Assembly (NCBI GenBank): GCA_945862125.1
Contig: CAMAYC010000008.1
Span: 1-64,000, forward strand
Direction: 5' to 3'
DNA: 64,000 bases
Source: Reyranella massiliensis 521
GTDB taxonomy: Bacteria > Pseudomonadota > Alphaproteobacteria > Reyranellales > Reyranellaceae
Below the pieces are notes generated by a model that worked only from the letters and a program-made list of their open reading frames with translations, searched no databases and had not been told where the DNA came from. Below are positions 17,220-26,311 of the stretch, piece by piece; position 1 is the first letter of the stretch; every line of letters starts with the position of its first letter. Position numbers and translations under genes: made by a program.

Positions 17220-17915
17220 TCAGTAGCGGTCGTGCCGCTTCACCCAGGCCATCGGATAGGGCAACTCGCTCTCGTCGCGGCCCTTCGAGGTGATGTCGAG
17301 CAGCTGGTAGGTACCGTTCAGCATGTCGATGCCGCGGCCGTAGGTCGAATAGGTATGGTAGATCGCGCCATCGTCGCCGCGGCGAAAAGCGCTGATGCCA
17401 GGCATCTCCTCGCCGCCGACCTTCATCGACCCGTAATTGTAGTTCGGCCCAGCGGCGTCGCTGCCCTTGACGAAGGACACGCCGAAATCGAAGTTGAAGT
17501 CGGAGCCAGCCGACGAGACCCAGCGGAACGTCCAGCCCAGACGCTTTTTGTACGCCTCGAGCCTGTCGAGCGGCCCTCGCGAGACCAGGACGAACGCCGT
17601 GTCGCGGGCGGCAAGATGGCCGTCGATGCCGTTGTAGTTGTCGGACCAGAACGAACAGCTCGGGCAACCTTCGTTCCAGTCCGGCCCGAACATGAAATGC
17701 TGGACGATGAGCTGGCCATGCTTGCCGAACAGGTCGCCCAGGGTCAGCGGACCTTCGATCCCTTCGAAGGAATAGGCCTTGTCGATTCGCACCCACGGCA
17801 GCTCACGCCGCTCACGCGCGAGATCCTCGCGGGCTTTGGTGAATGCCTTCTCCTTTTCGAGAAAGGCCTTGCGCGCCTTGAGCCATTCCTCGTGCGAAAC
17901 GATCTGGTGAGTCAT
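17220..17915 (-). CDS. DUF899-family thioredoxin-like protein
   Basis: A 231-residue DUF899 protein. It shows the family's N-terminal helix-rich part (VSHEEWLKARKAFLEKEKAF), then LPWVRIDKAYSFEG, a thioredoxin-fold core with GCPSCSFW (a CPSC pair), and the C-terminal HTYSTYGRG. Its redox role is not established. Its ATG overlaps the stop of the upstream SRPBCC gene by 4 bp, so the two are translationally coupled. Confidence 0.85.
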   Translation of the reverse strand: MTHQIVSHEEWLKARKAFLEKEKAFTKAREDLARERRELPWVRIDKAYSFEGIEGPLTLGDLFGKHGQLIVQHFMFGPDWNEGCPSCSFWSDNYNGIDGHLAARDTAFVLVSRGPLDRLEAYKKRLGWTFRWVSSAGSDFNFDFGVSFVKGSDAAGPNYNYGSMKVGGEEMPGISAFRRGDDGAIYHTYSTYGRGIDMLNGTYQLLDITSKGRDESELPYPMAWVKRHDRY

Positions 17916-18373
17916 GCCGCCCTCCTGAGAAATGCCTCGAGCTTGTCGAAGGAGCCGTCCCAGCCGCGATTATGCTCGGCATAGCCATCCGTGAAGGCGC
18001 CATGCACCAGGGTCATCTCGGTTCTGTTTCCCATGGCGCGGAATTCGATACGCACCACCGTCTCGTGACTACGCGGCTTGGCGAAGTCGCCGTCGGCGTG
18101 ATGCGCCCAGGTAAAGGAGAGTCGCTCCGCTCGCTTGACCTCGAGGTACTTGCCCGACGAGGCGAAGACGCGATCGCCGCCGTGACGGCCGCCCACGCGC
18201 CAGGCACCGCCCGGCCGCACGTCGATCTCGCATGTCGTCACTTCCACCCCGGGCGGACACATCCACTGCACGAAATGGTCCTGCCTGACCCAGGCGTCGA
18301 ACACGCGTTCGCGCGTGGCATCGAAGACCCGGCTCATGTGCAGGGTATTGGGATCACGGCTTGCGTCGGGCAT
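17912..18373 (-). CDS. SRPBCC (AHSA1-like) domain protein
   Basis: A 153-residue SRPBCC protein with VFDATRERVFDAWV, QWMCPPG, DVRPGGAWR and EHNRGWDGSFDKLEAFL. It follows the ArsR gene with a 20-bp overlap, the usual ArsR-SRPBCC pairing in bacteria. It is closely similar to the second SRPBCC protein in the operon. Ligand and function are unknown. Confidence 0.85.
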   Translation of the reverse strand: MPDASRDPNTLHMSRVFDATRERVFDAWVRQDHFVQWMCPPGVEVTTCEIDVRPGGAWRVGGRHGGDRVFASSGKYLEVKRAERLSFTWAHHADGDFAKPRSHETVVRIEFRAMGNRTEMTLVHGAFTDGYAEHNRGWDGSFDKLEAFLRRAA

Positions 18374-18710
18374 TGCGCTTTCCTTTCGAAGGCTTGGGAT
18401 CGGTGCGCTTGAGAAAGGCGTCGAGCTGGTCGAACTGCTGCTCCCAGAACCGGCGGTAGATCTCCATCCAGGCGGCGGCGGCGCGAAAACCCTCGCCGCG
18501 CAGGCTGCAGCGCCGCCACTGTGCCTCGGTCGAGCGCCCGATCAGGCCGGCCTCGGTCAGGACTTTCAGATGCCGCGACACCGCCGGCAGCGACATGTCG
18601 AACGGTTCGGCGAGATCGCCCACCGTGGCAGCCCCTGTGGCGAGGCGCGCGAGGATCGCGCGACGGGTGGGGTCGGCCAGGGCCGAGAAGGTTTGGGAAA
18701 GCTGATCCAT
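18354..18710 (-). CDS. ArsR-family transcriptional regulator
   Basis: A 118-residue winged-helix regulator: FSALADPTRRAILARLA, then the recognition helix MSLPAVSRHLKVLTEAGLI, as in ArsR/SmtB proteins. It lacks the metal-binding cysteine pairs of arsenic or zinc sensors and belongs with the ArsR type found beside SRPBCC genes. It leads the operon ending with DUF427. An 8-bp-arm palindrome begins on its start codon, which points to autoregulation. Confidence 0.9.
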   Translation of the reverse strand: MDQLSQTFSALADPTRRAILARLATGAATVGDLAEPFDMSLPAVSRHLKVLTEAGLIGRSTEAQWRRCSLRGEGFRAAAAWMEIYRRFWEQQFDQLDAFLKRTDPKPSKGKRNARRKP

Positions 18711-18731
18711 ATTTAACGACTATGTTAAATA
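18710..18731. promoter_or_regulatory. Putative ArsR operator overlapping the start codon
   Basis: TATTTAAC-N6-GTTAAATA is a perfect 22-bp dyad in otherwise GC-rich DNA. One arm begins on the last base of the ArsR gene's ATG (minus strand), and the other lies toward the divergent thioesterase start at 18764. The composition and position are typical of an ArsR-type autoregulatory site. No Shine-Dalgarno sequence fits between it and the ATG. Confidence 0.65.
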
Positions 18732-18763
18732 CAAATTCACCCGTCAAGTGCTATGAAGGGTGA

Positions 18764-19537
18764 ATGGAAGCGATTTACAGCGTCGACGGCCCCACCGCAG
18801 AGACCAGCGCCTACGCAGGCGGCCCCTGGGATCCCAAGCTGCAACATGGCGCCGCCCCCTCCTCGCTCATCTGCTGGGCGGTCGAGAACCTGCCGTCTCC
18901 CGTGCCGACGCGCGTGGCCCGGCTCACCGTCGACCTGATGCGGCCAGTGCCGGTGGCGCCGCTCACCGTCGCGACCGAGGTGCTGCGCGAGGGTCGCAAG
19001 ATCCAGCTCGTCTCCGTGCGCCTGCTGGCCGGAACCACGGAAGTGGTGCGGGCGACCGCGCTCCGCATCCGCATCGATCGGCAGGAGATGCCGACGATCG
19101 CCAATGGACCTGCCGTCGAGTTGCCGCTGCCCGAACTCTGCAGCGCTCCTGACTTTTTCGCCACCGAAACGCCGTTCCTAAAAGGACTCGAAATGCGTGT
19201 CGCCAAGGGAGGCTTCCGCATCCCCGGACCGGCCGCTGTCTGGTATCGCGCGACCCGGCCGATCGTCGCGGGTGCGGCGCTCTCGCCGCTGATGCGCGCC
19301 GTCATCGCCGCCGATTTCTGCAACGGCACGTCATCTGTGTTCGACATGAGCGACTGGACCTTCATCAACGCCGACCTCAGCGTCAGCCTTGGCCGCGAGC
19401 CGGTCGGCGAGTGGATCCTGCTCGACGCCGAGACCTGGGTCGGCCCTGACTCGGTCGGCATCGCCGCCGCACGCCTGGCCGACACCAGGGGCTACTTCGG
19501 CCGGGCCGTACAGAGCGTCATCTTCGAGAAGCGCTGA
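18764..19537 (+). CDS. Thioesterase-superfamily (acyl-CoA thioesterase-like) protein
   Basis: A 257-residue protein of the double-hotdog thioesterase type. The N-terminal half shows GGPWDPKLQHGAAPSSLICWAVE and TVDLMRPVPVAPL, and the C-terminal half WTFINADLSVSLGREPVGEWILLDAETWV, both usual for TesB-like proteins. It probably hydrolyses an acyl-CoA. It is divergent from the ArsR operon and shares its palindromic promoter region. Confidence 0.75.
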   Translation: MEAIYSVDGPTAETSAYAGGPWDPKLQHGAAPSSLICWAVENLPSPVPTRVARLTVDLMRPVPVAPLTVATEVLREGRKIQLVSVRLLAGTTEVVRATALRIRIDRQEMPTIANGPAVELPLPELCSAPDFFATETPFLKGLEMRVAKGGFRIPGPAAVWYRATRPIVAGAALSPLMRAVIAADFCNGTSSVFDMSDWTFINADLSVSLGREPVGEWILLDAETWVGPDSVGIAAARLADTRGYFGRAVQSVIFEKR

Positions 19538-19570
19538 CCCCTCCGTCGTCGTAAGACGCGGGCGGAGGTG

Positions 19571-20902
<1,332 letters not shown>

Positions 20903-21079
20903 GGTCCCTACTCCCCGATCAAGTTTGTGCGAAAGCCTGGCGCGCCTCGACGGGCGCGGGCTTCACTTACATCGCGCGGTATGGGCGCCGGGGAATAGAA
21001 AAAACGACATGCTTTCAGTTTATCCGATGCGTTCTTTCTGTGCAAACAGGGCGATATGGAAGCGTTTTCCAGGGTGCCT

Positions 21080-21304
21080 TCAGGCCGGCTGGCCCCGAAG
21101 CCGGACCTCAGCCTTCGTCGGCCCGATCAGCGGCAGCAGCTTCGCCGCAGGCTCGGCCAGCACCGCCAGCCAGAAAGCCTCGCCCGGATCGTCGGCCAGC
21201 CGCGTGCGCACCGCCTCGTACGGCAGGATGTGAAGGGTCCGCGCTTTCAATTGCGTGAGCAACCCGGTGGGGCTCGGCGCGAAACGGACGATTGGGGCAA
21301 CCAT
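21080..21304 (-). pseudogene. gltX: Internally deleted remnant of a glutamyl-tRNA synthetase gene
   Basis: A 74-codon open frame begins like GluRS (MVAPIVRFAPSPTG) but passes directly to LKARTLHILPYEAV and DPGEAFWLAV, which resemble a segment from the later part of alphaproteobacterial GluRS. The HIGH motif, the whole Rossmann core and KMSKS are missing, so it cannot be an active synthetase. It stands upstream of cysS. A full-length gltX would have to exist elsewhere. A real short protein is possible, but a decayed duplicate is simpler. Confidence 0.6.
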
Positions 21305-21383
21305 GCGGCCCGACTTGCGGCGCGAGGTCGTTGGCGGGTCAAGCCGGCTCCGCTAGTGTCCATGGCAATAACGGAGGAAACAA

Positions 21384-22358
21384 ATGAACCGACGCAAACT
21401 CCTGGCCGTGGGCGCGGGCGCGCTCGTCGCACCATCTATCGTTCGAGCACAAGCGAAATACCCCGAGCGGCCGATTCGTCTGGTGATCCCCTTCCCGCCG
21501 GCTGGCCCGACCGACATCATCGGCCGCCAGACGGCGGAGAAGCTGACGGCGATCCTTGGCCAGAACGTCGTGGTCGAGAACAAGGCGGGCGCCGCCGGCT
21601 CGATTGGCGCCGTCGAGGTCAAGAACGCCAAGCCGGACGGCTACACATTCCTGTTCGCCACGTCATCGACGCATGCCATCAACCCGACGGCCTTCACCAA
21701 GCCGCCGTACGATCCACTCAAGGATTTCACGCCGGTCTCGTCGATCTGCGTCAATCCGCTGATTTTGGTCGCCCATCCCTCGATGCCCGACACGCTGATG
21801 GGCATGGTCGAGCTGATGAAGAAGAATCCCGGCAAGTATTCCTATGGATCCTCGGGTGCTGGCGGCATCACCCACCTGGCCGGCGAATACCTCAAGTCCT
21901 CGGTGGGCGGCTTGAACGTCGAGCACGTGCCCTACCGCGGCTCGATGCCGGCGCTGCAGGACATGATGGCCGGCAATGTCGTCTGGATGTTCGAGACGAT
22001 GAGCACGTCGCTGCAGCTCCATCGCGCCGGCCGTGTCCGCATCCTGGGCTTCGCGCACAACGCGCGGACACCGGCCGCCCCGGACATTCCCACGATCATC
22101 GAGGCGGGCGTCCCGGGCTTCGAAGCCTATACTTTCAACCTGATCCTGGGACCGGCCGGTACGCCACCGGCCGCTGTCGAGGCGGTCGATGCCGCGACAC
22201 GCAAGCTCATGACCGACAAGGCCTTCGTCGAGGCGCTGGAAAAGATCGCCGCCGTGCCGACCGCCGATACGACGCCTCAGCGGACCGAGAAGTTCATCAA
22301 GGACGAACTCGCCAAATGGGCGCCCATCATCAAGGCCTCAGGCGTCAAGATCGAGTAG
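21384..22358 (+). CDS. Bug-family (TctC-like) periplasmic solute receptor
   Basis: A 324-residue tripartite tricarboxylate receptor. The export signal (NRRKLLAVGAGALVAPSIVRAQ) has paired arginines and suits Tat or Sec. Family motifs are VIPFPPAGPTDIIGR, VVVENKAGAAGSIG and YGSSGAGG. CGGAGGAAACAA precedes the ATG. It stands alone, without TctA/TctB, and is only distantly similar to the Bug receptor at the left edge. Confidence 0.92.
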   Translation: MNRRKLLAVGAGALVAPSIVRAQAKYPERPIRLVIPFPPAGPTDIIGRQTAEKLTAILGQNVVVENKAGAAGSIGAVEVKNAKPDGYTFLFATSSTHAINPTAFTKPPYDPLKDFTPVSSICVNPLILVAHPSMPDTLMGMVELMKKNPGKYSYGSSGAGGITHLAGEYLKSSVGGLNVEHVPYRGSMPALQDMMAGNVVWMFETMSTSLQLHRAGRVRILGFAHNARTPAAPDIPTIIEAGVPGFEAYTFNLILGPAGTPPAAVEAVDAATRKLMTDKAFVEALEKIAAVPTADTTPQRTEKFIKDELAKWAPIIKASGVKIE

Positions 22359-22367
22359 CGGTCGCGC

Positions 22368-22808
22368 TCAGCGATAGCCCGGCGGCGGTGCCACGTTGCC
22401 GGGCGTCGGTGTGATCGGCGCCTGCTGCGGCATGGTGGCTGGCGTCGGCAGGGTGTTGTTCATGATGCTGCCGGGGCCACTCCCGGATCCGGCGCCGCCG
22501 CTCGGCGTCGCCACGCTGCCGGGCGCTTTCTCGCCGATGTTGCTGATCCAGTAACCGGCAACCGCGTTGGACTTGTCGCCCGCCGTCTTGGCCTGGACAT
22601 CGACCATGCCGATGCGCTCGCCCCGCTTGTTGACGCGATAGCCCTGGCTGTCGAGCTGATAGCCCTCGTTGTCGACGCGCACGCCGTCCGCCTCGGTGCG
22701 GAAGGCAGCTGGCGGCGTATATTCCGTGTAGAGGGGCTTGGGCAGCGGATCGCAACCGGCGAGCGCCACCCCCGCCACCATCGCGGCTAACAACATTCTC
22801 GCGGCCAT
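22368..22808 (-). CDS. Putative lipoprotein of unknown function
   Basis: A 146-residue protein with a lipoprotein signal peptide: MAARMLLAAMVAGVALAGC, with Cys19 as the acylated residue. The mature part holds a Gly/Asp-turn repeat (VDNEGYQLDSQGYRVNKRGE) and ends in a Pro/Gly/Thr-rich, probably disordered tail. The ATG at 22808 places the signal at the N-terminus; the longer frame upstream is rejected. No known family is recognised. Confidence 0.65.
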   Translation of the reverse strand: MAARMLLAAMVAGVALAGCDPLPKPLYTEYTPPAAFRTEADGVRVDNEGYQLDSQGYRVNKRGERIGMVDVQAKTAGDKSNAVAGYWISNIGEKAPGSVATPSGGAGSGSGPGSIMNNTLPTPATMPQQAPITPTPGNVAPPPGYR

Positions 22809-22879
22809 CGGCTTTCCCCAAAGTTCGAACAGCATCATAGCGGAAACCGCCGGCAAGCCGGAAGGCCCGAACGAGCCAC

Positions 22880-22909
22880 AAAAAGGGCCCATCCTTGCGG
22901 ATGGGCCCT
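22880..22909 (-). terminator. Rho-independent terminator of the phasin gene
   Basis: On the minus strand a perfect 10-bp GC-rich stem (22885-22894 with 22899-22908, loop of 4) is followed by TTTTT. It lies 20 bp after the phasin stop and before the lipoprotein gene. Confidence 0.85.
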
Positions 22910-22928
22910 ATTGCCGAACGACGGCCGA

Positions 22929-23366
22929 TTAGGCCGCGATCTTGGTGAACTTCTCGATGCGCTCCTGGACCGGGCGAACGGCGTCGTCCGTGGTCTTGCG
23001 CACGAAGGCGCCGAGGTCCTGGACCTGGGCGATACGGGTCTCCAGACGACCGCGCCAGTACTTGGCCGAGACGTCGAACGCCTCGATCGGCGACTTGGCG
23101 GCAAACAGCGCGTTCAGCGCGGCGAAGCCGGCGTCGGTGTCTTCCTTGGCGACCTCGAGCAGCTTGAGGCTGGCCTTGGTGGCGCCCTCGCGGGCCTGAT
23201 TGAGCTGGCTGTTCAGCTCTTCCGACGCGGTCTGCGCGGCCTTGCTGATCTGCTCGAAGCCCTCGGTCGCCTTGCGGACGCCGATCTGGGCAAACTCACG
23301 CACGCGCTCGCCGGCGGCCTTGGTGGTCTCGGTGGCGTGCTCGATCACGGTGTCGGTGGTGGTCAT
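22929..23366 (-). CDS. Phasin-family protein
   Basis: A 145-residue, almost entirely helical protein rich in Ala, Glu and Lys with a phasin-2-type pattern (EGFEQISKAAQTASEELNSQ, then FDVSAKYWRGRLE). Phasins coat polyhydroxyalkanoate granules. It is followed by a strong terminator. A GTTGCAAC palindrome lies about 60 bp upstream of its ATG. The neighbouring wax ester synthase and second phasin support a storage role. Confidence 0.85.
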   Translation of the reverse strand: MTTTDTVIEHATETTKAAGERVREFAQIGVRKATEGFEQISKAAQTASEELNSQLNQAREGATKASLKLLEVAKEDTDAGFAALNALFAAKSPIEAFDVSAKYWRGRLETRIAQVQDLGAFVRKTTDDAVRPVQERIEKFTKIAA

Positions 23367-23584
23367 CGTGAAATCCTGTAGTTGGGTTGACGATTGGCCG
23401 TATATGGGATCGCCATTGTGCGTTGCAACATGAATTTGTGCGACGCGAGAGAGAAAATTGATAATCCTTTAATTTCAATGTCTTACAGGCATACTAGGCA
23501 GGCTATCCGAGCTGAGGCCTTGCCTCGACGTGGCCGGCGGGGGGACAAACCGGACAACGAGAAGACGTCTACCGGGAGAACGCC

Positions 23585-25039
23585 ATGGAGCAGCAGCAGC
23601 TTTCGGGCATCGATGCGTCGTTCCTTTATCTTGAGACGCCCGAAACGCCCATGCATGTGGCGGGGCTGACCTATTTCGAGTTGCCCCCGGGCTTTGAGGG
23701 CAGCTTCTACCAGCACTTCCGCCGGTTCTTCGAGAGCCGCCTTCACACCATCCCGATCTTCTCCAAACGGCTGGCACCCTCGCTCTACGATCTCGACCAT
23801 CCCGGCTGGGTCGATGAGGAGCAGATCGACCTCGACTATCATCTGCGCGAGACGACGCTGCCGGCCCCGGGCTCGGAGGCTCAGCTCGAGGAAGTGATCT
23901 CCCGTCTCCACGCCAACACGCTCGATCGCAGCCGGCCGCTCTGGCAGTTCTACATCATCACGGGCCTCGCCAACGGCCAGGGGGTTCTCTACTCCAAGGT
24001 CCATCACGCGGCCGTCGATGGCGGTGCCGGCATGGCGATCAACAAGGCGCTCTACGACGTGACCGCGGTGCCGCGCGAGGTAGCGCCGCCACCGCCCAAG
24101 GCGGTCGCCGGCAAGGCGGCCCCCAGCGCACCGATCGCCGTCGACCCGGTGAAAGGCCTGGCCGACATCATGGGCAACATGATGCGCCAGCAGCTCAAGA
24201 TGTGGGAGGCGGCGCCGCAGATCCTCAATGCGATGACCGGCGCCTTCCTCGCCAAGCCTGGCGAAATGCCCAAGGCACTCGGCACTTTGCAGAGCCTGAT
24301 CAGCCAGATCCCGACCCTGAATGCGCCCAAGACTCCCTTCAACGCCACCATCACGCGCGAACGCAGCTATGCCGCGCGCACCATCTCTCTGACCGATGCC
24401 AAGGCAGTCGCCAAGGCAAGCGGCGCCAAGCTGAACGATGTCGTGCTGGCGATCTGCGGCGGTGCATTGCGCCGCTATCTCGCGGAGAAGGGTCAGTTGC
24501 CGGACAAGCCGCTGATCGCCGGCGTCCCCATCAGCCTGCGCGAGCCCGGTGACACACGGCAAAACAACCAGGTCTCGGGCATGCTCTGCCAGATCGCGAC
24601 CGATGTCGCCGACCCCGCCGAACGGTTGAAAGCGATCCTGAAATCCTCATCGGAGGCCAAGCAGATCGCCGGCACCTTTCGCGACGCCGTCCCGCAGGAC
24701 TTCGCCTTCGTCGGCGCGCCGATCCTGTTGCAGCTCATGATGCTGGTCTACGGCCGCAGCGGACTCGCGGACAAACTGCCGATGCCGATGAATGTCACCA
24801 TCTCCAATGTGCCCGGTCCGCCGATGCCGCTCTATTGTGCCGGCGCCAAGGTGACGGCCCTGCATCCCGTATCGATCCCGGCGCACGGCGCGGCGCTCAA
24901 CATCACCGTCCAGAGCTACATGGATGCGCTCAATTTTGGCCTCACCGCCGACCGTCGCGCGGTGCCCGACGTTGGCCTGCTCGGCGACTATCTGGTCGAG
25001 GCTGCCGCCGAGTTGACGCAGGCTGTCGCAACCTCTTGA
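23585..25039 (+). CDS. Wax ester synthase/acyl-CoA:diacylglycerol acyltransferase (WS/DGAT)
   Basis: A 484-residue bifunctional acyltransferase. The catalytic HHxxxDG motif reads HHAAVDG at 140-146, the N-terminus LSGIDASFLYLETPETPMHVA is typical, and the C-terminal domain has NVTISNVPGPPMPLYCAGA. It forms wax esters or triacylglycerols from acyl-CoA and an alcohol or diacylglycerol, at the inner membrane or lipid droplets. It sits between two phasin genes and 57 bp before a hydrolase gene on the same strand. Confidence 0.92.
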   Translation: MEQQQLSGIDASFLYLETPETPMHVAGLTYFELPPGFEGSFYQHFRRFFESRLHTIPIFSKRLAPSLYDLDHPGWVDEEQIDLDYHLRETTLPAPGSEAQLEEVISRLHANTLDRSRPLWQFYIITGLANGQGVLYSKVHHAAVDGGAGMAINKALYDVTAVPREVAPPPPKAVAGKAAPSAPIAVDPVKGLADIMGNMMRQQLKMWEAAPQILNAMTGAFLAKPGEMPKALGTLQSLISQIPTLNAPKTPFNATITRERSYAARTISLTDAKAVAKASGAKLNDVVLAICGGALRRYLAEKGQLPDKPLIAGVPISLREPGDTRQNNQVSGMLCQIATDVADPAERLKAILKSSSEAKQIAGTFRDAVPQDFAFVGAPILLQLMMLVYGRSGLADKLPMPMNVTISNVPGPPMPLYCAGAKVTALHPVSIPAHGAALNITVQSYMDALNFGLTADRRAVPDVGLLGDYLVEAAAELTQAVATS

Positions 25040-25096
25040 TGCCCTTCCGCGTTGTCTCCATCTGTGAGACGCTGGCCATAACAACAAGGAGGCCAC

Positions 25097-25873
25097 ATGT
25101 CGGCTGCTGTTGAAGCGTTACGCCCCCCCTCGCGTACGCTCCTTTTGCTTGAAGGCCGGGCCGTGCAGGAACTCGGCGCGTTCTGGATGCTGCGGCCGTG
25201 GCTTGCTGCCGCGCCGCGCGGCGACGGCCATCCGGTCCTGGTGCTGCCGGGCCTGTTGGCCAGCGATCTTTCCACGCAGCCGCTCCGCAGTTTCCTGAAA
25301 TCCCATGGCTATGCCGTGCACGGTTGGAACCAGGGCCGCAATCTCGGCCTGCGTTCAGGTGTCGAGCAGAGCATGCTTGACCGGGTCGAAGAGCTTTATG
25401 ATCGTCACGGTGGCCGCAAGATCAGCCTGGTCGGCTGGAGCCTGGGCGGCATCTACGCCCGCCAGCTTGCCAAGCGCGTGCCCGACAAGGTGCGCTCGGT
25501 AATCAGCCTCGGCAGCCCCTTCACCGGCAGCCCCAAGGCGACCAATGCCTGGCGAGTCTACGAATTCGCTTCCGGCCATCGCGTCGACGAAAGCGACAAG
25601 CACATAGCCGGGCCGCTCTCCGAGTCGCCGCCAGTGCCGACAACTTCGATCTTCAGCCGTTCGGACGGCATCTGCGCCTGGCAGACCTGCCTCAATGAAG
25701 AGAATGAACAGGTCGAGAATATTGAAGTGTTTGGCAGCCACTGTGGGCTCGGCCATCACCCGGCGGCGGTCTATGCCGTCGCCGACCGCCTGGCCCAACC
25801 CGAGGGCCAGTGGAAGAAGTTCGACCGATCGGGCTGGAAGAGCCTGATCTTCCCCGACTGGAAGCGCGCCTAG
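25097..25873 (+). CDS. Alpha/beta hydrolase (lipase/esterase-like)
   Basis: A 258-residue alpha/beta hydrolase. The nucleophile elbow is GWSLGG with Ser115, preceded by VLVLPGLLASD and GWNQGRNLG; Asp and His lie in SDGICAW and CGLGHHPAA. The fold type is that of lipases and acylglycerol esterases. It follows WS/DGAT by 57 bp and probably turns over stored neutral lipid. Its stop overlaps the convergent phasin stop by 4 bp. Confidence 0.85.
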   Translation: MSAAVEALRPPSRTLLLLEGRAVQELGAFWMLRPWLAAAPRGDGHPVLVLPGLLASDLSTQPLRSFLKSHGYAVHGWNQGRNLGLRSGVEQSMLDRVEELYDRHGGRKISLVGWSLGGIYARQLAKRVPDKVRSVISLGSPFTGSPKATNAWRVYEFASGHRVDESDKHIAGPLSESPPVPTTSIFSRSDGICAWQTCLNEENEQVENIEVFGSHCGLGHHPAAVYAVADRLAQPEGQWKKFDRSGWKSLIFPDWKRA

Positions 25874-26295
25874 GACTTCTTGTCGACCGTGGCCCGGATC
25901 TCCTCGTAGGATTCCTTCATCCGGTCCTGCACGATCTTGAAGGCCTCGGTGCTCGACTTCTGGACCAATTCGGCAATGTCGCGAGTATTGGCGATCGCGG
26001 CTTCCATCGCTTTCTTGGCGAACTCGGCCTGCTTGGCCATTGCCTCCTGCGGCGAACCACCCGGCTTATAGGCCTGCGCCATCTCAGCCATGTCCTTCAT
26101 TGCCGCCTCGAAGATGACCCGCTGCTTCTGGGCAATCTCGCTGGCGCCGCCGGCCACGGCCTGCCACGACTTGGTCATGGCCTCCAGGTTCTTCTGCTGG
26201 TGCTCCATGATCTTCGTCATGTCGAAGGACGGGACCTTGAGCTGCTCGCCGAATTTCTTGAACATATCCGTGAAGTTCTGTCCTGCGTCGGCCAT
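25870..26295 (-). CDS. Phasin-family protein
   Basis: A 141-residue helical protein with the classic phasin-2 pattern FDMTKIMEHQQKNLEAMTKSWQAV and VQKSSTEAFKIVQDRMKESYEEI. It probably coats PHA or lipid granules. It is distinct in sequence from the phasin at 22929-23366. GGAGG precedes the ATG. It ends tail-to-tail with the hydrolase gene. Confidence 0.9.
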   Translation of the reverse strand: MADAGQNFTDMFKKFGEQLKVPSFDMTKIMEHQQKNLEAMTKSWQAVAGGASEIAQKQRVIFEAAMKDMAEMAQAYKPGGSPQEAMAKQAEFAKKAMEAAIANTRDIAELVQKSSTEAFKIVQDRMKESYEEIRATVDKKS

Positions 26296-26311
26296 ATGAA
26301 CCTCCTGTCGG

